From Blautia schinkii DSM 10518 (GTDB lineage Bacteria; Bacillota; Clostridia; Lachnospirales; Lachnospiraceae), in contig JNKJ01000006.1 in NCBI GenBank assembly GCA_000702025.1, forward strand, positions 48,793 to 112,792: 64,000 nucleotides of DNA. The letters are read 5' to 3'. This document shows positions 34,041 through 42,443 of this stretch, in pieces (position 1 is the first letter of the stretch; every line of letters starts with the position of its first letter). The translations under genes were made by a program, and so were the position numbers. The notes under the pieces are model-generated. The model ran no database searches, was not told the DNA's origin, and saw only the letters and a program-made list of their open reading frames with translations.

Positions 34041-35003
34041 ATGAAATTTTTAGACTTATTTAAAAAGTATGGAGTGGTGTTCATTCTGGTAATTTTAATT
34101 ATCATATTTACCATTCTCAACCCCTCCTTTTTGACAATGAAAAACGTGATCAATATTTCTAAGCAGATATCAATTATGGCAATCCTTTCTGTCGGCATGA
34201 CATTTGTCCTTTTAACCGGGGGTATAGAATTGTCTATGGGCTCAGTCGTGTCATTGGTAGTTGTTTGTATCAGCATTTTTGTGACAAATGCCGGACTTCC
34301 AGTGTGGGCAGCGATGATACTGTCACTTCTTATATCGACAGCTATCGGCTTTATGAATGGTGTTATTATAGCGGAAATAAAGGTACCGCCTCTTATTATG
34401 ACATTGGGAATGCAGATATTCCTTTATGGTTTTACCTATACAATTTGCGGGGGCCTGCCTGTTTATGGTATTCCGGCTTCCCTGAAATGGGTAGGACAGA
34501 CGTATATCTTTGGCGTAATTCCGGTTTCTGCGTTTATCATGGCTGTGATTGTTATTATTGGGTATTTTATTCTTTCCAAGACTTATCTGGGACGTTATTT
34601 TTATGCTATCGGCAGCAATGAGGATGCAGCTACTCTTTCGGGAATCAATTCTAACCGGATACGTATACTGGCTTATACATTCTGTGGCTTTCTGGTAGGC
34701 GTTGCAGGAATTGTAATGCTCGGGCGTATCGGAAGCGGGCAGCCCAGTGCAGGAGACGGTTATGAGATGGACGTACTTACCGGATGTGTTCTGGGAGGTG
34801 TAAGTCTAAATGGTGGTAAAGGAAACATCGGAAAGGCATTTGCCGGTATTTTAGTTATCGGTGTTCTGAGCAATGGTATGTCTATGGCCGGTATGAATGC
34901 CTTTATGCAGAAGATGGTGAAAGGACTGGTATTGATTCTGGCGGTTATTCTTGACAGCCTGCAGTACATAAAGGTGAGAAAGAAAGTTAAGGTTATAGCT
35001 TAA
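34041..35003 (+). CDS. Sugar ABC transporter permease (RbsC-like)
   Basis: A 320-residue polytopic membrane protein with about nine hydrophobic segments. The hallmark block is GMTFVLLTGGIELSMGS near 53-69, where the usual 'GIDLSVG' has Glu for Asp and Met for Val. The GGVSLNGGKGNIGKA block near 253 is typical. It begins 15 bases after the ATPase stop, with GAGAGG upstream, and is followed 28 bases later by the second dehydrogenase gene. Confidence 0.92.
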   Translation: MKFLDLFKKYGVVFILVILIIIFTILNPSFLTMKNVINISKQISIMAILSVGMTFVLLTGGIELSMGSVVSLVVVCISIFVTNAGLPVWAAMILSLLISTAIGFMNGVIIAEIKVPPLIMTLGMQIFLYGFTYTICGGLPVYGIPASLKWVGQTYIFGVIPVSAFIMAVIVIIGYFILSKTYLGRYFYAIGSNEDAATLSGINSNRIRILAYTFCGFLVGVAGIVMLGRIGSGQPSAGDGYEMDVLTGCVLGGVSLNGGKGNIGKAFAGILVIGVLSNGMSMAGMNAFMQKMVKGLVLILAVILDSLQYIKVRKKVKVIA

Positions 35004-35031
35004 ATTATCATACTCTATGGAGGATTGTATT

Positions 35032-36069
35032 ATGAAGAACGAGACAGTTTACATGAAAGAAGCCGGGACAATGTTTATCAGAGAAATAGAAGTTCCTGAG
35101 CCAAAGGATGATGAAGTTCTGGTTGAGATTAAATATTGTGGGATTTGCGGTTCTGATGTGCATTATTATGAAAACGGTAGAATTGGGGATTACATAGTAG
35201 AGGGCGATTTCACTCTGGGACATGAAGTTGCAGGAGAGATTGTAAAGCTTGGGAGCAATGTCAAAGACTTGAAAGTTGGGGACAGGGTTGCTTTGGAACC
35301 AGGGATACCCTGCGGAAAATGCGAGTGCTGTAAAGAAGGAAAATATAATCTATGTCCTGACGTGGTGTTTTTTGCTACACCTCCGGTACAGGGAGCGCTT
35401 CAGAATTATGTGGTACACCCTGCCGATATGTGTTTTAAGCTTCCGGACCATGTTGGTATGGAGGAAGGGGCTCTTGTGGAACCGCTTTGTGTAGGGCTGC
35501 ATGCCTGCCGTCAGGGAGACGTGAAGCTTGGGGATAATGTTGTGATTCTTGGCGCAGGATGTATCGGCCTAGCAACGCTTTTGTCAGCTAAGGCTATGGG
35601 AGCCAGCAATGTTGTGGTGGTGGATCTTTTTGAAAAAAGGCTTGAGTTTGCCAAAGAAATGGGTGCAAACTATGTGATCAATGCAGGAAGAGAAGATGTA
35701 TTTGACGAATGCCGGAAGATATTTGGCGGACGCGGTGCTGATATTGTAATAGAAACAGCAGGATCACCAAAAACAATCTATCAGACACCTATGCTGGCAA
35801 AGCAGGGCGGTACCGTAGTGTTGGTGGGGATAGCAGTGAATAATGATCTGACTTATAATTTCGGACAGGTTATGTCAAAAGAGCTTACAATTAAGTCTGT
35901 ATTCCGTTATCGTAATCTTTATCCTGTGGCAATCGCAGCAATTGCAGATGGAAGTATTGATGTAAAGAAGATGATCACGCATCGTTTTCCGTTACATGAA
36001 GCAAAAAAAGCATTTGATACAGTAATCGCGGATGCGGAAAATGTCGTAAAAGCAGTGATTGAATTATAA
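35032..36069 (+). CDS. Zinc-dependent sorbitol/xylitol dehydrogenase-like MDR enzyme
   Basis: A 345-residue medium-chain dehydrogenase close to the sorbitol/xylitol dehydrogenase (GutB) group. YCGICGSDVHYYENGRIGD near 34-52 and GHEVAGE near 63-69 give catalytic zinc residues; PCGKCECCKEGKYNLCPD near 91-108 holds the four structural-zinc Cys; GAGCIGLAT near 170 is the NAD loop, and VVVDLFEKRLEFAKEMGA ends with the Asp that favours NAD. It should oxidise a polyol at C2 to a ketose. It is the last gene of operon 3. ATG 35032 has GGAGG upstream. Confidence 0.87.
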   Translation: MKNETVYMKEAGTMFIREIEVPEPKDDEVLVEIKYCGICGSDVHYYENGRIGDYIVEGDFTLGHEVAGEIVKLGSNVKDLKVGDRVALEPGIPCGKCECCKEGKYNLCPDVVFFATPPVQGALQNYVVHPADMCFKLPDHVGMEEGALVEPLCVGLHACRQGDVKLGDNVVILGAGCIGLATLLSAKAMGASNVVVVDLFEKRLEFAKEMGANYVINAGREDVFDECRKIFGGRGADIVIETAGSPKTIYQTPMLAKQGGTVVLVGIAVNNDLTYNFGQVMSKELTIKSVFRYRNLYPVAIAAIADGSIDVKKMITHRFPLHEAKKAFDTVIADAENVVKAVIEL

Positions 36070-36082
36070 AATACCATAAAGT

Positions 36083-36129
36083 AAAAAGCCAAAAGCGACC
36101 GAATTCCTAACGGCCGTTTTTGGCTTTTT
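36083..36129. terminator. Bidirectional terminator between operon 3 and the two-component operon
   Basis: AAAAAGCCAAAA (36083-36095 region) pairs with TTTTTGGCTTTTT (36116-36129), extended by CG-rich inner pairs around an AATTCCTAA loop. A and T runs at both ends fit convergent use. Confidence 0.85.
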
Positions 36130-36155
36130 AATGGGATTTATAGCCTTAAGAATCT

Positions 36156-37571
36156 TTATACTTCGGGCCTTATCGCTCCGCCCTCTAATACAAGTCGTCG
36201 ATTTGCAATAGATACGCTGTCCAGCAAATCGGCTGAGAGGATGATGACGGCGATGTTTTTCTCCTGGAGCATATGTATTAAGTTCCGTATATGCTTTTTT
36301 AGGTATATATCCGTATTATAAAAAGGCTGGATTATAAAAACAGCTTTGGGACTTATGAGTGCGATACGGTAATAAATCAAGTTGTAGAGGGAACTGAGAC
36401 TCAGCCCTTCCAAGGATGACGCATATATATCATCTCCAATGAGGGAGTGATATTCACGCTGGATACTTTCTTTTACAGCTCTGGAAACATTGATCCGTTT
36501 AATTTTGCTTTCCATTCGGAATACAAGATTGTCAATGTAACTCATATCATAGAATAACATTGTAGCCAAAGGATTCTCGCCAATCACGGCAATTTGTTTC
36601 CCAATTGATTTTTCTAACATACGTTTGCCGGAGGAATCTGTAATTATATATAAGTTTCCAAGATTTCCGTGATTTATATTAATAAAGTCCATAAATTCGC
36701 GTTGTAGCTCTTTGCTTTCATCATACAGTACCAGACACTCCCCCTTTTTAATATCGAAGTAAAATTCAGGATAAGCAGTTGTCGGAAGATGGTGTATATG
36801 TAAAGCAACTTCAGCCGCAGCAGGGTTTACTAAAGAATTTGCGGCGAGGAGAGAACGGGAAAATTTCATATATCGAAGGCTGTCAATTTCGTGTCGATCA
36901 AAGCTTTGTATATCTTTTCCATCTTTCATATAGATAATCCTGTCACAGAAAGACAGGGACTCCTCATAACGACCACAAATATAAAGAAAACAATAGTTTT
37001 TCCCCGAAAGGGTTGTGAGAAGTTCCTTGAAACGATCCAACTGTGCAGCCCCCAAAATATCGCTGATACCATAGAGAATAATCAATTGGGCACCTTGGGT
37101 CACGGCCTTTAATATTTCAACTATGCAACGGTCAAATTCATCAAGCTTTTCGCAGAGTGTATCAGGAGGAATCGTAGAGTGTAGGTTGTCTGTTAGCCAG
37201 GCATACTGCTTTAGAAGCGGATCGAGCCGTATAATGCCACGAAAAACGGGCAGGTTGTTCAGCACGTAAATGTTTTCAAGAACAGAAAGACTCCCTACAA
37301 GCTTTCGCTGTTGGTTAAGAATATAAACTTTATTTAGTTGATGCTTACTGGGGTGACGGTCATTTAATGGTTTATTGTTTATATAAATTTTTCCAAATTT
37401 CACTGGAATTGGCCGAATAAACATTTCGAGAAAAATTTCAAGACCAATCCCATTGATTGGTACCAAGCCTACAATTTCTCCCTGATGAATATGTAGATTC
37501 ATATCATCCAAATTAGCCGAGTCAGCACTGTTGGTTATAAGGTTTATCATACGAAAGACTTCTTTTTTCAT
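36156..37571 (-). CDS. RbsA-like double-ABC protein with all ATPase motifs lost (pseudo-ATPase)
   Basis: A 471-residue protein with the two-domain layout of RbsA but no working ATP site. Walker A reads NGIGLEIF near 40-47 where active homologues in this window have NGAGKSTL. Walker B reads LIILYGIS near 163-170 instead of ILVLDEPT. The H-loop reads YICGRYEES near 197 instead of YISHRMNEI. Domain 2 lacks LSGGNQQK and has VFIIQPFYNTD for IIMLDEPTAGVD. The frame is intact and the fold-defining hydrophobic pattern is kept, so this is conserved degeneration, not decay. Its start overlaps the kinase stop by four bases (ATGA), so it is translationally coupled to a sensor kinase. It probably has a sensory or scaffolding role. 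Confidence 0.8.
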   Translation of the reverse strand: MKKEVFRMINLITNSADSANLDDMNLHIHQGEIVGLVPINGIGLEIFLEMFIRPIPVKFGKIYINNKPLNDRHPSKHQLNKVYILNQQRKLVGSLSVLENIYVLNNLPVFRGIIRLDPLLKQYAWLTDNLHSTIPPDTLCEKLDEFDRCIVEILKAVTQGAQLIILYGISDILGAAQLDRFKELLTTLSGKNYCFLYICGRYEESLSFCDRIIYMKDGKDIQSFDRHEIDSLRYMKFSRSLLAANSLVNPAAAEVALHIHHLPTTAYPEFYFDIKKGECLVLYDESKELQREFMDFININHGNLGNLYIITDSSGKRMLEKSIGKQIAVIGENPLATMLFYDMSYIDNLVFRMESKIKRINVSRAVKESIQREYHSLIGDDIYASSLEGLSLSSLYNLIYYRIALISPKAVFIIQPFYNTDIYLKKHIRNLIHMLQEKNIAVIILSADLLDSVSIANRRLVLEGGAIRPEV

Positions 37572-38593
37572 GTGTTTCCCTTCAGAATTACAGGTAGAGA
37601 GATTTCTACGTCGGTACCGACATTTTTGATACTGTGGATGTGAATTCCATAGCGTTCACCAAAAAGCAACTTAATCCGGTTATTGACATTGGTTATGGCG
37701 ATGCCGCCGCGGTTGGTCGTGGAGCCATCGTTATCATATAGAATATTTTTCAACAGACGCCGGTTCAGATGCTCAAGTGCTTCTTTTTCCATACCAAGAC
37801 CATCATCTATGATATTTATAATTAAATAGTCAGAGTTGCAAGTGATTTTAATACGCACACTGCCTTTACCTACCTTAGGTTCCAACCCGTGGTATATGGC
37901 GTTTTCAACAATAGGCTGCATAATCAGCTTAGGCATGTAAAGGCCGGGAATATTTATTTCATTGTCTGTATCAGAGTCGACAGTCAGACTAAGCTTATCT
38001 CCAAAACGGTAGTGCTGTATACGGTAATAATTATCAATGTTATTGAGCTCGTCCTCTATGGTAACCAAATTATTAATGTTGGAAATCGTATAACGGAAGA
38101 AAGTCGAGAGTGTTTCTGTCATAATAGCTACACTGTCGACACCTTCACATACGGCTTCGCTTCGGATACATTCAAGAGTGTTGTATAGAAAATGCGGATT
38201 TATCTGGTTCTGGAGGGCCAGATATTGGGCTTGTTTTTGTGATAAGTCCAAATATTTTGATTTGTTAAATCTCTCGTTAAGAGTAGAAAACAATAAATCA
38301 ATTTCCGTGCTTACGGCTAGAGTTTCCTGAAAAATATCTTCAGGACTATAGCTATTAAGACAATCCTGAATTGTAGTCATAATTTTTCTGGCGCGCCGGT
38401 AAATGAAAAAATATGCACTAATATTGAGAACCAAGAAAACAGTCAGCACCAGAAAAAAGATATTGGCCGACAAGCGCCGCTTTAAAGCCAGATTTCCGAG
38501 TATAGATATAAGAATAGTGGAAAAAAGCAGGGATACGATCATCCATCCACCAATACAATCGGCTAAATATCCTCTTTTCGTATTCATAATCAT
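37568..38593 (-). CDS. LytS/YesM-family sensor histidine kinase without an extracellular sensor
   Basis: A 341-residue membrane kinase. Two hydrophobic segments (about 16-36 and 43-66) are joined by only six or seven residues, so there is no room for an extracytoplasmic sensing domain; typical YesM kinases have 200 or more residues there. The cytosolic part has the family His box NQINPHFLYNTL (His134), the ATP lid region with IVENAIYHGLEPK near 230, DDGLGM near 264 and GIAITNVNNRI near 298. It should phosphorylate the regulator encoded ten bases upstream in the operon. Signals must come through the membrane or a partner, such as the pseudo-ATPase it is coupled to. Confidence 0.88.
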   Translation of the reverse strand: MIMNTKRGYLADCIGGWMIVSLLFSTILISILGNLALKRRLSANIFFLVLTVFLVLNISAYFFIYRRARKIMTTIQDCLNSYSPEDIFQETLAVSTEIDLLFSTLNERFNKSKYLDLSQKQAQYLALQNQINPHFLYNTLECIRSEAVCEGVDSVAIMTETLSTFFRYTISNINNLVTIEDELNNIDNYYRIQHYRFGDKLSLTVDSDTDNEINIPGLYMPKLIMQPIVENAIYHGLEPKVGKGSVRIKITCNSDYLIINIIDDGLGMEKEALEHLNRRLLKNILYDNDGSTTNRGGIAITNVNNRIKLLFGERYGIHIHSIKNVGTDVEISLPVILKGNT

Positions 38594-38603
38594 TCCCTCT
38601 TAA

Positions 38604-40211
38604 TTAACTGTAAATTCGCCTAAATTCATTGGGACGCAGGCCAGTATATTTTTTAAAGTTTTTGTTAAAGTTTTTTAAATCGCTGTAGCCGACCTCTTCA
38701 CAGATTACAGAAATATTCCAATCCGTACCTTTTAGTAGTTCTTTTGCCTGTTCCATCCGAACTTGGATGAGGTATTCGGAAAACGTGATTCCGGTTTCTT
38801 TTTTAAACAATGAACTGAAATAGCTTGAGTTAAATCCGGCGACAGTACTAATCTGTTCCAGAGAAATTGTTTCTTTCAAGTGAGCTTTAATATAATTCTT
38901 GGCTTCTCGCACTGGCTTGTTGGCTTCCTGTTTCCTGGTATTAAAAGAGGCCTTGCAGGAATCCAATATGGTTTTAGATAATAATGTAAGTACATCCTGC
39001 CATGAGCTTTGATTGTCAAGAGCCTTATAGAAATTATCCGCAAAAGTTTCCTTATCAGGTATGACGAAACTGTTTGTATTCATGGAAACGATATAGTGCT
39101 GAATGATTTCCTTTGATAATTGTAATACAGCGTGACCGGAAAGATCGGCCGTCTGGGAGAGCTGTTTTTTTAGGTAAGAAAAACAGTCGTACAACTCATT
39201 TTCACTGAGTCGGTCAATGGCAGTAGAAAATCGTCGGCTAAATTCCTGGAATATACAGCTGTCTATATCTACATTTTCATAATGCGTCTCGTCTAACAGA
39301 ATATTGGTACCCAATACCAGGCGCTGCTCTATGGCAAGCCGTGCTGTCTTGAGAGAGGTCGGCACATCATTAAGAGTGCTGTGGGCGCTTCCAATGGCTA
39401 ATGTAACATTCAAATGGTGAAGTACTTCCTTTTGACACAGCAGCTCGTTCAGAAATTTCTTCAAAGAACTCCGGACACATTTTTGATTGCCTGGCTCAAA
39501 ATTTAAAAGTATATAGCAGAAAGAATCTTCTGTAATACAGGCAGAGTCATAACATATCGAGGGAAGTTTATTAGTTATAAAGTCGCGGATTTTTCCGTAA
39601 ATATACTCGGTTTCTCTTTGCATAGAGCGGTCAAGGCCGTCCAATTTGATAATGGCAGTTTGAAAATACCCCTCCTGAAAGGTAAATGAATAGATACTAT
39701 TGATATTCGTAAGTCCTGAACATGTGATACCTGAATTGTTTTTGAAAAAGATGTCCTGCAAAAATTCTGTGCGCTTTTGGTTGCGGTTTGTTTCCATCAG
39801 TAACTGATATTTCTCTTCTTTTGTTATGTCAGAATGCTTTTGAATGTAACCATTACGGATTTTTGCCAATGTCTCTGTTAGTTCTACTTTTTGAATGGGC
39901 TTTAGCAAATAGTTTTTTACTCCGTAATGGATCGCATTTTTAGCATATTCAAATTGGCGGTATCCACTGATTATAATAAATTCAGTGTCGGGACTACATT
40001 CCTGCGCACGGCGTATAAGTTCCAAGCCATCGTACCCAGGCATACGTATGTCAGTGATCACTATATCAGGTTTATATTTTTGGATAGCGGAAAGAGCATC
40101 CAGCCCATCGTGGGCTACGGCTATAACCGACATATCCATGGAATCCCAGTCAACCAGCTTGCTGATAAGCTGGCATATTTTTGGTTCGTCGTCAGCAATT
40201 AAAATTTTCAT
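38604..40211 (-). CDS. YesN-type response regulator (receiver plus AraC-type DNA-binding domain)
   Basis: A 535-residue response regulator. The receiver domain (1-120) has DDEP at 7-10 and the phospho-acceptor Asp54 in DIVITDIRMPGYDG. A long middle region (about 135-420) resembles the degenerate-cyclase-like linker of YesN proteins. The C-terminal AraC-type domain (about 430-535) has two helix-turn-helix units, ending in the YSDLKNFNKNFKKYTGLRPNEFR signature. It is the first gene of a leftward three-gene operon. The likely target is operon 3, which converges on it; the evidence for that is position only. Confidence 0.9.
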   Translation of the reverse strand: MKILIADDEPKICQLISKLVDWDSMDMSVIAVAHDGLDALSAIQKYKPDIVITDIRMPGYDGLELIRRAQECSPDTEFIIISGYRQFEYAKNAIHYGVKNYLLKPIQKVELTETLAKIRNGYIQKHSDITKEEKYQLLMETNRNQKRTEFLQDIFFKNNSGITCSGLTNINSIYSFTFQEGYFQTAIIKLDGLDRSMQRETEYIYGKIRDFITNKLPSICYDSACITEDSFCYILLNFEPGNQKCVRSSLKKFLNELLCQKEVLHHLNVTLAIGSAHSTLNDVPTSLKTARLAIEQRLVLGTNILLDETHYENVDIDSCIFQEFSRRFSTAIDRLSENELYDCFSYLKKQLSQTADLSGHAVLQLSKEIIQHYIVSMNTNSFVIPDKETFADNFYKALDNQSSWQDVLTLLSKTILDSCKASFNTRKQEANKPVREAKNYIKAHLKETISLEQISTVAGFNSSYFSSLFKKETGITFSEYLIQVRMEQAKELLKGTDWNISVICEEVGYSDLKNFNKNFKKYTGLRPNEFRRIYS

Positions 40212-40368
40212 CTAATACCCCCTGATTATTCACAAATCAATTCGTATTTATTTATATAGGACTTTATGCGTGCTTTGCATACCTGATTACAAGAGATACA
40301 TAAGAAAAAAGCTAAAAAACGCAAAAAAGTGCCTGTTTGCAGACCTTTAACACAATTCTAAACGCATT

Positions 40369-40407
40369 ATATGCTAATGTCAAGAAAATTGCTGAATATT
40401 AGCATAT
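40369..40407 (+). promoter_or_regulatory. Inverted repeat upstream of the small XRE gene
   Basis: ATATGCTAAT (40369-40378) and ATTAGCATAT (40398-40407) are perfect 10-base arms 19 bases apart, ending 20 bases before the XRE start. This is a likely operator for autoregulation by the XRE protein, and could also affect the divergent two-component operon. Confidence 0.5.
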
Positions 40408-40427
40408 ATTGGTAAAACGGGGGACCT

Positions 40428-40691
40428 ATGAAAATCTACTATTACAAAGGAAGAAAAAATGTATCCGGAGAAAAAATCCGACAGATGCGAGTCAAGAAAA
40501 GAATGTCCCAGAGTGATCTAGCTGCTAAGCTTCAGGTGGAAGGCGTTATGCTGGAACGGGACAGTATCAGCCGAATTGAAGGCGGTACCAGATTTGTGGC
40601 TGATTTTGAGCTGCAGGTATTTGCTAAAGTGCTGGGAGTCGAAGTGGAATGGCTGCTTGGTGCAACCGAATTAAGGCATGGTTCAGTTTAA
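40428..40691 (+). CDS. Small XRE/Cro-type helix-turn-helix regulator
   Basis: An 87-residue DNA-binding protein that is almost entirely one helix-turn-helix of the Cro/C1 class at about 14-75: GEKIRQMRVKKRMSQSDLAAKLQ is helix one to the turn, DSISRIEGGTRFVADFELQVFAKVLGVEVEWLLG completes the fold. GGGGG lies close before the ATG. It is monocistronic, divergent from the two-component operon and preceded by a 10-base inverted repeat. Its targets are unknown. Confidence 0.85.
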   Translation: MKIYYYKGRKNVSGEKIRQMRVKKRMSQSDLAAKLQVEGVMLERDSISRIEGGTRFVADFELQVFAKVLGVEVEWLLGATELRHGSV

Positions 40692-40710
40692 AACTGGGCC
40701 ATGCCTTTTA
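40673..40710. terminator. Terminator of the XRE gene (possibly bidirectional)
   Basis: AAGGCATGG (40673-40681) pairs with CCATGCCTT (40699-40707), with further CAG/CTG pairing inside; T residues follow. The left arm overlaps the last codons of the XRE gene, and the convergent UPF0303 gene ends 25 bases away. Confidence 0.8.
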
Positions 40711-40731
40711 TCCGCTTAGAAATACTCTCAC

Positions 40732-41232
40732 TTACTCAGGAAGCGTATAAGGAAATGCCGGTGCTTCGGGGCAATTGAGGAATTCACGCAGGCAGTCAAT
40801 GATAAATTCGTGGTCTGCAATGTGGTAAAGGTTGGACGAGATTACCGCACCGATCACTGCCCCGGTGCCTTTGATGCGGATGGGGAAGCCGCCGCCGCAG
40901 AGGGCGTAGTCTTCTTCCTTGAGAGCGTGTGTGGCTAAAGTATCTCCGGCCTCTTCAAAGGTCATTGCGGAAAGCAGAGAGCTCCGTTCCATTAGCTTTA
41001 CACTGTTGAATTTACGTCCCATCCATTTTTGATTGAGCAGATTAGTGCCATCCGGGCAGTGCTGGAAAAGAATGCACCCGTTATTCATGCGAATGGATAC
41101 GGCAATGGTAATGCTATTTTTTCTGGCATATTCCACCATAAAAGTGCCGAGGGCATAGGCATCCTCGTGGTTAAAGTGCTCGAACTGCAGAATCTCTTCC
41201 TGCTTTTTTAAAATCTCTAAATTTTCGGACAT
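40732..41232 (-). CDS. UPF0303/GlcG-HbpS-family protein
   Basis: A 166-residue cytosolic protein of the heme-degrading/UPF0303 group (GlcG/HbpS fold). The body has NGCILFQHCPDGTNLLNQKWMGRK near 47-70, then ALCGGGFPIRIKGTGAVIGAVISS near 107-130, the glycine-rich block that marks the fold. Its function in bacteria is unclear; relatives bind heme or small ligands. It is monocistronic and convergent with the XRE gene. Confidence 0.75.
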   Translation of the reverse strand: MSENLEILKKQEEILQFEHFNHEDAYALGTFMVEYARKNSITIAVSIRMNNGCILFQHCPDGTNLLNQKWMGRKFNSVKLMERSSLLSAMTFEEAGDTLATHALKEEDYALCGGGFPIRIKGTGAVIGAVISSNLYHIADHEFIIDCLREFLNCPEAPAFPYTLPE

Positions 41233-41445
41233 AATCTTGTACTCCTTCTCTTTTGATTATCAGAACGGCGAATCATAAAAGTTTTTTCATAAGCTGATTA
41301 TATCCCTTTTATTCTAAAAAAGCAATGAACTGGGCTGTGCTCCAGCGTACGAAATAGTTTCCTATTTGCAGTTTAATTGTGGTATACTGTAGAGGATTAT
41401 AACAAGTACGCTGAAGCGTGCCGCCGGTGAATAAAAGGAGATATT

Positions 41446-42291
41446 ATGATAGAGTTAGGAAGAAAACAAAAACTTACAGTGGTGAAATCCGTGGATTTCG
41501 GTGTTTACCTGGGGGAGGATATGGAGGCTCAGACTTCTGAGCGTGTGCTGCTTCCGGCCAGACAGGTACCGGAGGGTATCAAAGAGGGTGACGAGCTGGA
41601 GGTATTTATTTATAAAGATTCTCAGGACAGGCTGATTGCTACAACGAAGGAGCCAAAGCTTACCTTGGGACAGGTTGCACTTCTCAAGGTGCTGCAGGTG
41701 ACAAAAATTGGTGCGTTTCTGGACTGGGGATTAGAGAAAGACTTGCTTCTTCCGTACCACGAGCAGACTTTGCGGGTACGTGAGGGAGAGGACTGTCTGG
41801 TCGCACTTTATGTGGACAAAAGCAGCCGTCTCTGTGCAACAATGAAGGTGTATCATTATCTTTCCACCAGGACACCATATGTGGTAGGTGATCTGGTGAA
41901 AGGGCGCGTTTATGAGATAAGCGAGCGGTTCGGCGTCTTTGTGGCAGTGGATGATAAGTATTCCGCCCTCATACCTGCCAGGGAAGCTAAGGGTAAATAC
42001 CATCCGGGCATGGTTCTTGACCTCCGTGTCACAGAGGTGAAGGAGGACGGAAAAATGAATGTCAGCGACCGACAGAAAGCATATATTCAGATTGATGAGG
42101 ATGCCGAGGCTGTGCTGAGTGTGATCCGTGAATTCGCCGGCGTGCTCCCGTTTGATGACAAGGTTTCACCGGAAGTAATTAAGAGAGAGTTCGGCCTTAG
42201 CAAGAATGCATTTAAACGTGCGGTAGGACATCTTCTGAAAGAAGGTAAGATTGAAATCAAGGAACGCCGCATTTACCTTACAGAGAAATAG
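41446..42291 (+). CDS. cvfB: CvfB-family S1-domain RNA-binding protein
   Basis: A 281-residue protein with repeated S1-like beta barrels and a C-terminal winged helix. The first S1-like unit (1-60) has VKSVDFGVYLGED, the second (about 70-130) LQVTKIGAFLDWGLEKDLLLP, the third (about 145-205) GRVYEISERFGVFVAVDDKYSALIP; the winged helix follows (PEVIKREFGLSKNAFKRAVGHLLKEGKI, about 240-270). This order matches CvfB, an RNA-binding regulator first seen as a virulence factor in staphylococci. GGAGAT lies close before the ATG. It lies upstream of dnaE with 150 bases between. Confidence 0.85.
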   Translation: MIELGRKQKLTVVKSVDFGVYLGEDMEAQTSERVLLPARQVPEGIKEGDELEVFIYKDSQDRLIATTKEPKLTLGQVALLKVLQVTKIGAFLDWGLEKDLLLPYHEQTLRVREGEDCLVALYVDKSSRLCATMKVYHYLSTRTPYVVGDLVKGRVYEISERFGVFVAVDDKYSALIPAREAKGKYHPGMVLDLRVTEVKEDGKMNVSDRQKAYIQIDEDAEAVLSVIREFAGVLPFDDKVSPEVIKREFGLSKNAFKRAVGHLLKEGKIEIKERRIYLTEK

Positions 42292-42443
42292 GCTTCCGCA
42301 ATACCATACAACTAAACGCATGAGACTTCCTCCGTGTCGTAGGTACGATGAAAGCTCATTGTAATAAATATAAACAGTAACCAAAACACACATAGACACG
42401 TGTAAGGATTAACCCTTACCTCACAGAAAAAGGAGAGAAATTC

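Noticed and set aside
42402..42419. A GTAAGG/CCTTAC hairpin before dnaE
   Set aside because: Short stem, no T run, and no conserved leader or riboswitch pattern that I recognise.
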